Shown piece after piece: positions 52,361 through 61,607 of a stretch of DNA of 64,000 nt; the stretch's first letter is position 1; the number at the start of each line of letters is the position of its first letter. This DNA is from Polymorphum gilvum SL003B-26A1 (GTDB lineage Bacteria; Pseudomonadota; Alphaproteobacteria; Rhizobiales; Stappiaceae). The notes below the pieces were generated by a model. That model did no database searches, was not told where the DNA came from, and was given only the letters and a program-made list of their open reading frames with translations. Made by a program: the position numbers and the translations under genes. The stretch covers positions 3,425,001 to 3,489,000 of the forward strand of contig NC_015259.1 in the NCBI RefSeq assembly GCF_000192745.1, read 5' to 3'.

Positions 52361-54046
52361 TCAGGCGCGCGTCGCCGACAGCAGGGCCTCCAGCGTGTCG
52401 ATACGGTCCGCCTCGGCCGGGATCTTGTCCCAGCGCAGGCGCGAAATGCGCGGAAAGCGCATGGCGAGACCCGACTTATGCCGCCCGGACCGGTTCAGCC
52501 CCTCGAAGGCGACTTCGACGACAAGCCCGCGTTCTGGCGTGTGGACAACCTCCCGGACCGGGCCGAAGCGGTTTTGCGTGTTGGCGCGCACGAAGCGGTC
52601 GATCTCGCGCAGTTCCTCGTCGGTGAAGCCGAAATAGGCCTTGCCGACCGGCACGAGTTCGCGCGCGTCAGGCGCGCCGCGCCAGACCCCGAAGGTATAG
52701 TCGGAGTAGAATGACGAGCGTTTGCCGTGGCCGCGCTGCGCATACATCAGCACCGCGTCGATCAGGAACGGGTCGCGCTTCCATTTGAACCATTCGCCCT
52801 TCGGCCGGCCGGGAAGGTAGGGCGCTGCGCGCCGCTTCAGCATGACCCCCTCGACGGCGGCGGCATCGGCCTCGCCAAGCAGGCGGCCGGGTTCGTGGCG
52901 GGCGGTTGCAAGCTCCGCCCAGCCGTCGAACGGCACCAGCGGCGACAGGTCGATGCGCGGCGAGGCAAGCTCGGCGACGAAGCGTTCGAGCCGCGTCCGC
53001 CGCGCATGGAACGGCAGGGAGCGCAGGTCCTCGCCGTCAACCGCCAACAGATCGTAGGCGCGGATGGCGACCGGATAATCGGCGATGATGCGTGCTCCCG
53101 CGCTCTTGCGGTTCAACCGCTTCTGCAGGTCGGAGAAAGGCTGCACCGCGCCGTCGCGCACGACGAGCAGTTCGCCGTCGATCGCCGCATCGAAGCCGAG
53201 ATGGTCGAGCAGGTCCGGGAAGGCGGCCGAAATGTCCTCGCCGCTGCGCGAATAAAGGCGCCGGCCGTGCATGCCTCCAGGCTCCCGGCCCGCCGCCGCC
53301 TGGACGCGGATGCCGTCCCATTTCCATTCAGCGGCAAAATCGGCGGCATCGAGCGCGGCAAAATCCTTCTCCTCGTTCACGGGATGGGCCAGCATGGGCG
53401 GTCGGAACGGAGCCGGATCGACATTTCGCGGCCGGTCCGCGCGCCCTTCGGCCCAGGCGAACAGTTCCGCATAGGGCGTCGCAAGCCCGTTCCAGATCTC
53501 CTCGATGTCGTCGGGCTCGAGCCGGCCGAGGCGGGCGACCGCTGTCTTGGCGAGGCGCGCCGAGACGCCGACGCGCAGGCCGCCGGTGATCAGTTTCAGC
53601 AGCGCCCAGCGCCCGATCTCGTCGAGCCGGTCGAGCCAGGTCGACAAAAGCGCCGGCGCCTGCGTCCTGCCGGCTCCCCGCAGGCCGGAAACGACATCGC
53701 GCAGCGCCAGTGGCTCGGCCCCGTCATCCGGGCGCCCCGCCGGGGCAGTCCACATGAGGGCGATGGTCTCCGACAGGTCGCCGACGAAATCGTAGGACAG
53801 GCCGAACAGCACCGGATCGACCCGTTCGGTCACCAGCCCCTTGAGCAGCGCCGGCTTGGCATGGGGGAAATCGAGACTGCCGGCCAGCGCGGCCAGGGCA
53901 TAGCCGCGGTCGGGATCGGGAGTCGTGCGGAAATAGTCGACGAGCAGCGCTTCCTTCGCCGTGCGGCGCGGCTCGAAGGACAGGCGATCCAGCAATCTGG
54001 CAAAGGCGTGCATGGGCTCCCGGACGATCGGAACGGAGCCATTCAC
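52361..54046 (-). CDS. ATP-dependent DNA ligase of the ligase-associated repair set
   Basis: A 561-residue ligase: N-terminal DNA-binding domain (about 12-200), adenylation domain with Lys242 (EWKWDGIRVQ, KxDG motif) and VEGVMLKRR/GEWFKWKRD, and an OB domain. It is the LigB/LigC-like type that accompanies the exonuclease, Lhr-like helicase and PdeM found at 57275-61602. ATG 54046 has AGGGGG eight nt upstream; the Met at 54013 (MHAFARLLDRL) matches the usual family start and is equally possible. Confidence 0.9.
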   Translation of the reverse strand: MNGSVPIVREPMHAFARLLDRLSFEPRRTAKEALLVDYFRTTPDPDRGYALAALAGSLDFPHAKPALLKGLVTERVDPVLFGLSYDFVGDLSETIALMWTAPAGRPDDGAEPLALRDVVSGLRGAGRTQAPALLSTWLDRLDEIGRWALLKLITGGLRVGVSARLAKTAVARLGRLEPDDIEEIWNGLATPYAELFAWAEGRADRPRNVDPAPFRPPMLAHPVNEEKDFAALDAADFAAEWKWDGIRVQAAAGREPGGMHGRRLYSRSGEDISAAFPDLLDHLGFDAAIDGELLVVRDGAVQPFSDLQKRLNRKSAGARIIADYPVAIRAYDLLAVDGEDLRSLPFHARRTRLERFVAELASPRIDLSPLVPFDGWAELATARHEPGRLLGEADAAAVEGVMLKRRAAPYLPGRPKGEWFKWKRDPFLIDAVLMYAQRGHGKRSSFYSDYTFGVWRGAPDARELVPVGKAYFGFTDEELREIDRFVRANTQNRFGPVREVVHTPERGLVVEVAFEGLNRSGRHKSGLAMRFPRISRLRWDKIPAEADRIDTLEALLSATRA

Positions 54047-54245
54047 AAGGCCCCCTGCCTAGATGAGCCCCGGTGAGCGAACCGACAAGGGGCCGATGCG
54101 CGGCCTTGTGCCGTTTTCGGCGGTGCTCCGGCGGTAACAGGTGGACGACAGACGCCGTTTGCCGTATAGGCCAACCAAGCTTGAACGAGCCGGGCCCCTG
54201 ACGCAAGATGGCGTCCGCCACGGCTACCCTCACTGAAAGACACGC

Positions 54246-56267
54246 ATGATCGAACAGCACGCCGTCGCCCCGGCGCTCGCCGCCGCATTGGCGAAACGCG
54301 GCTACACCAGCCTGACCCCGGTCCAGGAGACCATCCTGGCGCAGGCCCCTGCGGAGGCCGACCTGCTCGTTTCGGCGCAGACGGGATCCGGCAAGACCGT
54401 CGCCTTCGGCCTCGCCTTGGCGCCCACGCTGCTCGGCGACGCGGACCGGCTCGGCGCGGCCGGCGCGCCGCTGGCGCTCGCCATCGCCCCGACGCGCGAG
54501 CTCGCGCTGCAGGTCAAGGCCGAACTGACCTGGCTCTACGAGGAAGCCGGCGCGCAGACCGCGTCCTGCGTCGGCGGCATGGATCCGCGCTCGGAGCGAC
54601 GCGCGCTCGAACGCGGCACCCATATCGTCGTCGGCACGCCTGGCCGGTTGCGCGACCACATCGAGCGCGGCGCCCTGGACCTGTCGCAGCTCCGCGCCGT
54701 CGTCCTGGACGAAGCCGACGAGATGCTCGATCTCGGCTTCCGCGAGGACCTGGAGTTCATCCTCGACGCGGCGCCCGAGGACCGGCGCACGCTGATGTTC
54801 TCCGCCACCGTGCCCAAGCCGATCGCCGATCTCGCCCGCCGGTTCCAGAAGGACGCCGTGCGCCTGTCGACGATCAGCGCGCGCGAGCAGCATGGCGACA
54901 TCGACTATTTCGCCCATCCGGTCGCACCGAACGAACGCGAAAACGCGATCATCAACGTGCTGCGGTTCTACGAGGCTGACAAGGCCATCGTGTTCTGCTC
55001 GACACGCGAGGCAGTGCGCCGGCTGACCAGCAGGCTGGCCAACCGCGGCTTCTCCGTCGCGGCGCTGTCCGGCGAACTCAGCCAGAACGAGCGCACCCAT
55101 GCGCTGCAGGCGATGCGCGACGGCCGGGCCCGCGTCTGTGTGGCAACCGACGTCGCCGCGCGCGGCATCGATCTGCCAAACCTGGACCTTGTCATCCACG
55201 CCGACCTGCCGACCGGCAAGGCCGGGCTGCTGCACCGCTCGGGGCGCACCGGCCGCGCCGGCCGCAAGGGCTCCAGCGTGCTGATCGTGCCCTTCCCGCG
55301 CCGGCGGGCGGCCGAACGGCTGCTGCTGAGCGCCGACGTCAAGGCGGCCTGGAGCGACGCGCCGGCGGCGGCGGCGATCCGGGACAAGGACAAGGCCCGC
55401 CTGCTCGCCGACCCCGTGCTGACGGAGCCGGCCGAGGAGGAGGACCTGGCGCTCGCCCGCGAGCTTCTGTCCGAACACGGCCCCGAGCGCATCGCGGCTG
55501 CCTTCGTGCGCCTGCACCAGTCCGGCCTGCCGGCTCCCGAGGACCTGACCGAGGGCGGCGCGGACGACATTCGCGGCCGCAGCCGGGGCGAGCGCGCGCC
55601 TTTCGAGAGCGGTCCGTCCAGGGCCTTCGAGGTCCGCAACAAGTTCGAGGACGGCATCTGGTTCCGCCTGTCGCTCGGCCACAAGCACAAGGCCGACCCG
55701 CGCTGGCTGCTGCCGATGATCTGCCGCGCCGGCCACGTCACCAAGCGCGAGGTCGGCGCGATCAAGATCGGCGGCACCGAAACGCTGTTCGAGATCGCCG
55801 GATCGCATGCGCACAAATATGCCGACATCATCCGCCGCGAGGGCTCCGGCGAGCGCGGCGTCGTGATCGAGCCGGTGGACGTACGCGGCGGACGCGCGCC
55901 GGCCTTGCGCACGGAGCATGACGACGAGGACCGGCCGAGCCGCTACGAGCGCGCCCGCGCCCGGGCGCCCGAACGCGGCTTCGAAGCGCCGCGCAAGCCG
56001 GCCCGCCGGCGCCGCTTCGACGACGAACCGGCACCGACCCATCCCGCCTTCGCGCCGCTGTCGGAAGCCCCGCTCGACACCGGCGAGCGCCGCGCCAGGC
56101 CAAGCAAGGCCGAGCGACAGCCGCAGCCCGGCGACGGTGACGGCGGTGCGTCACCGGAGCGCAAGAAGCCGGCGGCCAAGGCCGCCAAGGGTGCTGCCGG
56201 CAAGAAGGCCGCCCGGAAGAAGGGGCCATCCCGCGCCGAGCGCAAGGCGACCAAGGCGAAGTCCTGA
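54246..56267 (+). CDS. DEAD-box RNA helicase (DeaD/CsdA-like)
   Basis: A 673-residue helicase with Q motif (LTPVQETIL), Walker A AQTGSGKT (44-51), DEAD at 155-158, SAT, and ARGIDLPNLDLVIHADLP with HRSGRTGRAG. A DbpA-like RNA-binding domain (about 455-560) is followed by a long Arg/Lys/Ala-rich tail to the end, typical of alphaproteobacterial RNA helicases. The expected role is ribosome assembly, RNA decay or cold adaptation. It separates the ligase gene from the other repair genes. Confidence 0.93.
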   Translation: MIEQHAVAPALAAALAKRGYTSLTPVQETILAQAPAEADLLVSAQTGSGKTVAFGLALAPTLLGDADRLGAAGAPLALAIAPTRELALQVKAELTWLYEEAGAQTASCVGGMDPRSERRALERGTHIVVGTPGRLRDHIERGALDLSQLRAVVLDEADEMLDLGFREDLEFILDAAPEDRRTLMFSATVPKPIADLARRFQKDAVRLSTISAREQHGDIDYFAHPVAPNERENAIINVLRFYEADKAIVFCSTREAVRRLTSRLANRGFSVAALSGELSQNERTHALQAMRDGRARVCVATDVAARGIDLPNLDLVIHADLPTGKAGLLHRSGRTGRAGRKGSSVLIVPFPRRRAAERLLLSADVKAAWSDAPAAAAIRDKDKARLLADPVLTEPAEEEDLALARELLSEHGPERIAAAFVRLHQSGLPAPEDLTEGGADDIRGRSRGERAPFESGPSRAFEVRNKFEDGIWFRLSLGHKHKADPRWLLPMICRAGHVTKREVGAIKIGGTETLFEIAGSHAHKYADIIRREGSGERGVVIEPVDVRGGRAPALRTEHDDEDRPSRYERARARAPERGFEAPRKPARRRRFDDEPAPTHPAFAPLSEAPLDTGERRARPSKAERQPQPGDGDGGASPERKKPAAKAAKGAAGKKAARKKGPSRAERKATKAKS

Positions 56268-56373
56268 CGGCGGACACCGCGCAGTCGGCACCGCCTGACC
56301 GAAGTCAAGTCGCGTCCCGCGAATATGCGGTTAGATGCTTGTCGGACCGCATTTCGCAAGGAAGGGCTGGATC

Positions 56374-56772
56374 ATGGCGCGCGCGGCTTCATCCCGGAGC
56401 GCTCTGCGCATCGCGGCCTCGGTCGCCATCCTCTTCGGCATCCTGACGCTCGTCTCCGGCGGAACGGCGCTGTTCGGTGCGCCGGCCGCCCGGGCGCGCT
56501 TCGGCGACACCGTTGCCTTCGTGCTGTGGTTCAACTTTCTCGCGGGCTTCGCCTATGTCGCCGCAGGCATCGGGCTCTTCCGGCGCCGGCGCTGGTCGGC
56601 GTGGCTGAGCGTGGCGATTGCCGTCGCCACGATCGCCGTCTTCGCCGCATTCGGCCTGCATGTCGCCGGCGGCGGCGCCTTCGAGCCGCGCACCGTCGCT
56701 GCACTCTTCCTGCGAACCGCGGTCTGGCTGATGATCGCGGCAACGGCGATCCGCACGCTCGGCTGGCGCTGA
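56374..56772 (+). CDS. Small four-helix membrane protein of unknown function
   Basis: A 132-residue protein from ATG 56374 (AAGGAAGGG upstream) with four predicted membrane helices (about 12-32, 48-68, 75-98 and 105-125) and basic loops (GLFRRRRWSAWL). The pattern resembles small DoxX-like or DUF membrane proteins, but no family can be named with confidence. Confidence 0.72.
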   Translation: MARAASSRSALRIAASVAILFGILTLVSGGTALFGAPAARARFGDTVAFVLWFNFLAGFAYVAAGIGLFRRRRWSAWLSVAIAVATIAVFAAFGLHVAGGGAFEPRTVAALFLRTAVWLMIAATAIRTLGWR

Positions 56773-56808
56773 ACGCCGGGCGGTGGAGCGAGAGCCGGTG
56801 CGGGCCGC

Positions 56809-57243
56809 CTACTGCTCGTTGACGATCATGGCGATGCGCCAGTCCTCGCCGTCGAAGATCAGATGATAGTGGCAGGTGAACTCGAACACGCTCTCGCCGT
56901 CGGCGCTCTCCTGGCGCCAGTCGAGGGTGACAAGAGCGGTGGTACCGGAGATGTGGCTGGACACGACCTCGAATTCGGAGAAGGAGATATCCTCCTTCTC
57001 GAGGGCCTCGAGCAGGGCGTCGATGTTCTCCAGCAGGTCTTCCTCGTCGTCGAAGACGTAGCCCTTGTCCATCTGCCAGATGGTCGCCGGCAGGGCGAAG
57101 CAATCGACAATGGCATCGGAATCGGCATCGTTGAAGCCGGCCAGATACTCCTCGAACAGGGCGGCGATCGCCTCCTCGCCCGCTTCGGCGCCAGCCCCGT
57201 TCACGCCATTGCCCGACCCGTCGGGCGTCCTGTCGTCAGCCAT
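56809..57243 (-). CDS. SnoaL/NTF2-like acidic protein
   Basis: A 144-residue acidic protein. After a flexible N-terminus (about 1-22) it has the cone-shaped NTF2-like pattern: helix IAALFEEYLAGFNDADSDAIVDCFALPATIW and strands ending HYHLIFDGEDWRIAMIVNEQ. Such folds serve as enzymes or small-ligand binders; no catalytic signature could be assigned. It lies 31 bp upstream-side of the exonuclease stop on the same strand. Confidence 0.75.
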   Translation of the reverse strand: MADDRTPDGSGNGVNGAGAEAGEEAIAALFEEYLAGFNDADSDAIVDCFALPATIWQMDKGYVFDDEEDLLENIDALLEALEKEDISFSEFEVVSSHISGTTALVTLDWRQESADGESVFEFTCHYHLIFDGEDWRIAMIVNEQ

Positions 57244-57274
57244 CGTCCTGTCCTGCGTTGCTGCCGGGATCCGC

Positions 57275-58297
57275 TCACGGCGCCTCGATGCGCGCGGAAT
57301 CGGCGTCGTCCTCCTCGCCGTAGGCGATCATATTGAGGGGGCGGGCCTTTCGTCCAACGCTTTCGCACCAGTGCACGAGGGCCTCCTCCGCGCCGTGAGT
57401 GACCCAGATCTCCTCCGCGCCCGTCTCCAGCACGGTGCGACACAGGCCGTCCCAGTCGGCATGGTCGGAGACGATCAGCGGCAGTTCCGCGCCGCGCTGG
57501 CGCGCGCGCGCGCGCGCGCGCATCCAGCCCGAGGCCATCGCCGTCACCGGATCGGCGAAGCGACGCGCCCAGCGGTCGGTCAGCTGGCCGGGCGGGCACA
57601 GCACGATTTCGCCGGCAAGTTCCCGACCGCGGGCGCCGACGGGCGCAACCGGACCAAGCGCAATGCCGTGCGCCTCGTAGAGGGCGGTCAGCGCCTCCAG
57701 CGCACCGTGCAGGTAGACCGTCCGGTCGTAGCCGGCGGCGCGCAGCTCCGCGAGCAGCCGTTGCGCCTTGCCGAGGGCATAGGCGCCAACGAGGTGGGTG
57801 CGGTCGGAAAACAGCGCCTGCGAGGCGAGCAATCTGGCGATTTCCTCGCTGGCCGGCGGATGGCGGAACACGGGCAGGCCGAAGGTCGCCTCCGTGACGA
57901 AGGTGTCGCAGGCGACAGGCTCGAAGGGCGCGCAGGTCGGATCCGGCTGGCGCTTGTAGTCGCCGGAGACCACCGTGCGCCGGCCGGCGGACTCCAAGAG
58001 CACCTGTGCGGAGCCGAGCACGTGACCGGCCGGATGCAGCGACAGGCGCACGACGCCGAGGGTCAGCGTCTCGCCGTAGCCGAGCGCCTGGGCCGTGCCG
58101 CAGAAGCCGGCGCCGTAGCGCGCTGCCATGATCGCCAGCGTCTCGGCAGTCGCCAGCACGGCGCCGTGGCCGGCGCGGGCATGGTCGGCATGGCCGTGGG
58201 TGATCACCGCGCGGGCGACCGGGCGGACCGGATCGATGTGGATCCCGGCCTGCGGGCAGTAGAGACCGGCGGCAGTGAGGGTCAGATGCGCGCTCAT
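57275..58297 (-). CDS. Ligase-associated DNA exonuclease, metallo-beta-lactamase fold
   Basis: A 340-residue nuclease of the beta-CASP-related group tied to ATP-dependent ligases. The metal motif is THGHADH (His34, His36, Asp38, His39), followed by HPAGHVLGSAQ, SGDYKRQPDP and the later SDHADWDGL. ATG 58297 begins MSAHLTLTAAGLYCPQAGI, a family start. A pure (GC)11 tract lies inside the coding region (about residues 259-266). It is divergent from the helicase gene 84 bp away. Confidence 0.9.
   Translation of the reverse strand: MSAHLTLTAAGLYCPQAGIHIDPVRPVARAVITHGHADHARAGHGAVLATAETLAIMAARYGAGFCGTAQALGYGETLTLGVVRLSLHPAGHVLGSAQVLLESAGRRTVVSGDYKRQPDPTCAPFEPVACDTFVTEATFGLPVFRHPPASEEIARLLASQALFSDRTHLVGAYALGKAQRLLAELRAAGYDRTVYLHGALEALTALYEAHGIALGPVAPVGARGRELAGEIVLCPPGQLTDRWARRFADPVTAMASGWMRARARARQRGAELPLIVSDHADWDGLCRTVLETGAEEIWVTHGAEEALVHWCESVGRKARPLNMIAYGEEDDADSARIEAP
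57500..57521. repeat. Uninterrupted (GC)11 dinucleotide tract in the exonuclease gene
   Basis: Twenty-two bases of strict G/C alternation encode an Arg-Ala run (RARARAR). Such tracts slip easily and can adopt Z-DNA; a change of one dinucleotide would shift the frame. Confidence 0.85.
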
Positions 58298-58381
58298 GGC
58301 GCCAACATAGGCGCTTGCGGCAAAACCGCCAGCGGCACTTGCCTCTCGCCATCGCCGGAGCCGGCCCTTACATAGGGCGGC

Positions 58382-60880
58382 ATGGATGCCGGCCTGCTGC
58401 CTCCCCGTTTCCAGTCCTGGTTCGCCGCGCGCGGCTGGTCGGCCCGGCCGCACCAGATCGCCCTGCTCGATCGCCTGGCGGCCGGCCACTCGACGCTGCT
58501 GATCGCGCCGACCGGCGCGGGCAAGACGCTGGCCGGCTTCCTGCCGAGTCTGGTCGACCTGACCAACCGCAACCGGAGGCCAAGCGGCACGCAGGGCCTG
58601 CACACGCTCTACATCTCGCCGCTGAAGGCGCTCGCCGTCGACATCGCCCGCAACCTCGAGGCGCCGATCGCCGAAATGGGCCTGCCGATCCGGGTCGAGA
58701 CGCGCACCGGCGACACGCCGGCGCACAAGCGCCAGCGCCAGAAGCTCGCGCCCCCCGACATGCTGCTGACGACTCCGGAACAGATCGCCCTGCTGCTGTC
58801 GGACCCGGCCGGCAAACGGTTGTTCTCGACGCTGCGGACCGTCATCCTCGACGAGTTGCACGCGCTGGTCACCTCCAAGCGCGGCGACCTGCTCGCCCTC
58901 GGGCTGGCGCGGCTGCGGCGGCTGGCGCCGGGGCTGAGGACCGTCGGCCTGTCCGCCACCGTGGCCGCGCCCGAGGACCTGCGGGCCTATCTGGTCGAAC
59001 AGCCGGATCCGGAGCGCCGCGCGCTGGCGGACCTGATCGAGGTCACCGGCGGCGCGAAGCCCGACGTCTCGATCCTCGCTTCCGGCGAGCGCGTGCCGTG
59101 GTCGGGCCATTCCGCCCGCTACGCCCTTGCCGACATGTACCGGCTGATCAAGGCGCACAAGGTGACGCTGCTGTTCGTCAACACGCGCGCGCAGGCCGAG
59201 GCGCTGTTCCAGGACCTGTGGAAGATCAACGACGACACGCTAGCGATCGCGCTCCACCACGGCTCGCTCGACGTCGGCCAGCGGCGCAAGGTCGAGGCGG
59301 CGATGATCGCCGGACGCCTGCGCGCGGTCGTCGCCACCTCCTCGCTCGACCTCGGCATCGACTGGGGCGACGTCGATCTGGTCGTCAATGTCGGCGCGCC
59401 AAAGGGCGCGAGCCGTCTCGCCCAGCGCATAGGCCGCGCAAACCATCGCATGGACGAGCCGTCCAGGGCGGTGCTGGTGCCGGCCAACCGTTTCGAGGTG
59501 CTGGAGTGCCGGGCCGCGTTGCAGGCCTCGCTCGACGGTGCCCAGGACACCCCGCCGCTGCGGAAGGGTGCGCTCGACGTGCTCGCCCAGCACGTGCTCG
59601 GCACCGCCTGCGCCGCGCCCTTTTCGCCGGACGCGCTCTATGCCGAGATCCGCGCTTGCGAAACCTACCGCCATCTCGACCGCGCCCGTTTCGACAGGGT
59701 GGTCGACTTCGTCGCCACCGGCGGCTACGCGCTGAAGAGTTACGAGCGCTACGCCAGGCTGAGGCGGGGGCCGGACGGGCTGCTGCGCATCGCCCATCCG
59801 CGCATCGCCCAGCAGTACCGGCTCAACGTCGGCACCATCGTCGAGGCGCCGATGCTCAAGGTACGCCTGTCGCGCTCGAAGGCGGAGGGCCGGCGCACGC
59901 CGATCGGGCGCGGCGGGCGCGTGCTCGGCGAGATCGAGGAATGGTTCGTCGAGCAACTGGCCCCCGGCGACACCTTCCTGTTCGCCGGCGAGATCCTGCG
60001 CTTCGAGGCGATGCGCGAGAACGAGGCCCATGTCTCGCGGGCGCGTTCCGACAGTCCGATGATCCCGTCCTACATGGGCGGCAAGTTTCCGCTGTCGACC
60101 TATCTGGCCGCCGGCGTGCGCGCCATGCTGGCCGATCCCGCCGCCTGGGGCGGGCTGCCGGAGCAGGTGCGCGAGTGGCTCGCCCTGCAGCAGGAAAAAT
60201 CACATCTGCCGCGCCGCGACGGGCTGCTGGTCGAAACCTTCCCCCGCAACAGCAGGCACTACATGGTCTGCTACCCGTTCGAGGGCCGGCTCGCCCACCA
60301 GACGCTCGGCATGCTGCTGACCCGCCGCCTCGAGCGTCTCGGCGCTCGCCCGCTCGGCTTTGTCGCCAACGACTATGCGCTCGCGGTGTGGAGCCTCGGC
60401 GACCTGTCGATGCTGTTCTCGTCGGGCCGGATCCCGCTCGAAACGCTGTTCGAGGAAGACATCCTCGGCGACGACCTCGACGCCTGGCTGGCGGAATCGA
60501 GCCTGATGAAGCGCACGTTCCGCACCTGCGCGGTCATCGCCGGACTGATCGAGCGTCGTCATCCGGGCCGGGAGAAGTCCGGCCGGCAGCTCACCGTCTC
60601 CTCGGACCTCATCTACGACGTCCTGCGCGCCCATGAGCCCGACCACATCCTGCTCGAGGCGACCTGGAACGACGCTGCGGAAGGACTTCTGGATATCTCG
60701 CGGCTGGGGGAACTTCTCGCCCGGATCCGGGGACGAATCACGCATACTCGCCTTGGCCGGGTATCGCCGCTCGCCGTTCCCATCCTGCTCGAAATCGGCC
60801 GGGAACCGGTTCATGGCGAGGCCAACGAAAGTATTCTCGCGGAAGCCGCGGATGACCTGATTCAGGAGGCCCTCGGATGA
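58382..60880 (+). CDS. Ligase-associated DEXH-box helicase, Lhr-like
   Basis: An 832-residue superfamily 2 helicase with Walker A APTGAGKT (42-49), DELH (157-160), SATVAAP, the LHHGSL and ATSSLDLGIDWGDVDLVV motifs of the second RecA domain, and QRIGRANHR. The C-terminal Lhr-core domains (about 480-830) include KFPLSTYLAAGVR and LVETFPRNSRHYMVCYPFEGR. It works with the ligase, exonuclease and PdeM in DNA damage repair. It overlaps pdeM by 4 bp. Confidence 0.93.
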   Translation: MDAGLLPPRFQSWFAARGWSARPHQIALLDRLAAGHSTLLIAPTGAGKTLAGFLPSLVDLTNRNRRPSGTQGLHTLYISPLKALAVDIARNLEAPIAEMGLPIRVETRTGDTPAHKRQRQKLAPPDMLLTTPEQIALLLSDPAGKRLFSTLRTVILDELHALVTSKRGDLLALGLARLRRLAPGLRTVGLSATVAAPEDLRAYLVEQPDPERRALADLIEVTGGAKPDVSILASGERVPWSGHSARYALADMYRLIKAHKVTLLFVNTRAQAEALFQDLWKINDDTLAIALHHGSLDVGQRRKVEAAMIAGRLRAVVATSSLDLGIDWGDVDLVVNVGAPKGASRLAQRIGRANHRMDEPSRAVLVPANRFEVLECRAALQASLDGAQDTPPLRKGALDVLAQHVLGTACAAPFSPDALYAEIRACETYRHLDRARFDRVVDFVATGGYALKSYERYARLRRGPDGLLRIAHPRIAQQYRLNVGTIVEAPMLKVRLSRSKAEGRRTPIGRGGRVLGEIEEWFVEQLAPGDTFLFAGEILRFEAMRENEAHVSRARSDSPMIPSYMGGKFPLSTYLAAGVRAMLADPAAWGGLPEQVREWLALQQEKSHLPRRDGLLVETFPRNSRHYMVCYPFEGRLAHQTLGMLLTRRLERLGARPLGFVANDYALAVWSLGDLSMLFSSGRIPLETLFEEDILGDDLDAWLAESSLMKRTFRTCAVIAGLIERRHPGREKSGRQLTVSSDLIYDVLRAHEPDHILLEATWNDAAEGLLDISRLGELLARIRGRITHTRLGRVSPLAVPILLEIGREPVHGEANESILAEAADDLIQEALG

Positions 60881-61602
60881 CGGCGCTGAGATCGGCAGGC
60901 GTTCACCAGCGCGGAGCGCCCGTCTGTCACGACATAGCGGTGGCCGGCCGGCTGGTCGGCCTGCACGAGAGCGGCGTGCTATGGTGGCCGGAGGAATCGA
61001 CCCTTGTGGTCGCCGACCTGCACCTGGAAAAGGGCTCGTCCTACGCTCGCCGCGGCGTGATGCTGCCACCCTACGACACCGCCGCCACGCTGGAGCGCCT
61101 CGCCACCGTCATCGACGCCTTCGATCCAGCGCGTGTCGTTGCCCTCGGCGACAGCTTCCATGACGCCGACGGCTCGGATCGCCTGCCCGCCACCTACCGG
61201 GCATTCCTGACCACCATGCAGCTCAATCGAGAGTGGATCTGGGTGACCGGCAACCACGATCCGGTCGCGCCCGTACGCCTGTGCGGCGAGACGGTGCGCG
61301 AGATCGCCATCGGCCCGCTGACCTTCCGCCATGAACCCTCGGAGGCGGCCGGCGCCGGCGAGATCTGCGGCCATCTACATCCGGCCGCGCGCGTGCGCCG
61401 CTACGGCCGCTCGATCCGCAGGCCCTGCTTCGTCACCGACGGCAACCGCCTCATCCTGCCCGCCTTCGGCGCCCTCACCGGCGGCCTCAACGTCATGGAC
61501 GGCGCTTTCGCCAGGGTCTTCGCGCCCAAGCGCTTCTCCGCCTTCCTGCTCGGCAACGACCGGCTCTACCCCTTCACCGCGGCGCGCCTGATCGGGGATT
61601 GA
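60877..61602 (+). CDS. pdeM: Ligase-associated endonuclease/phosphoesterase PdeM
   Basis: A 241-residue calcineurin-like phosphoesterase. Metal ligands are visible in VADLHLEKG (Asp47, His49), ALGDSFHD, VTGNHD and CGHLHPAARV. The family acts as the nuclease partner of the Lhr-like helicase. The start overlaps the helicase stop as ATGA, so the two are translationally coupled. Confidence 0.93.
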   Translation: MTALRSAGVHQRGAPVCHDIAVAGRLVGLHESGVLWWPEESTLVVADLHLEKGSSYARRGVMLPPYDTAATLERLATVIDAFDPARVVALGDSFHDADGSDRLPATYRAFLTTMQLNREWIWVTGNHDPVAPVRLCGETVREIAIGPLTFRHEPSEAAGAGEICGHLHPAARVRRYGRSIRRPCFVTDGNRLILPAFGALTGGLNVMDGAFARVFAPKRFSAFLLGNDRLYPFTAARLIGD

Positions 61603-61607
61603 CCCCG

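Noticed and set aside
53724-56042. 772-codon minus-strand frame opposite the DEAD-box helicase
   Set aside because: Antisense shadow of the helicase and of the ligase N-terminus; no recognisable protein pattern.
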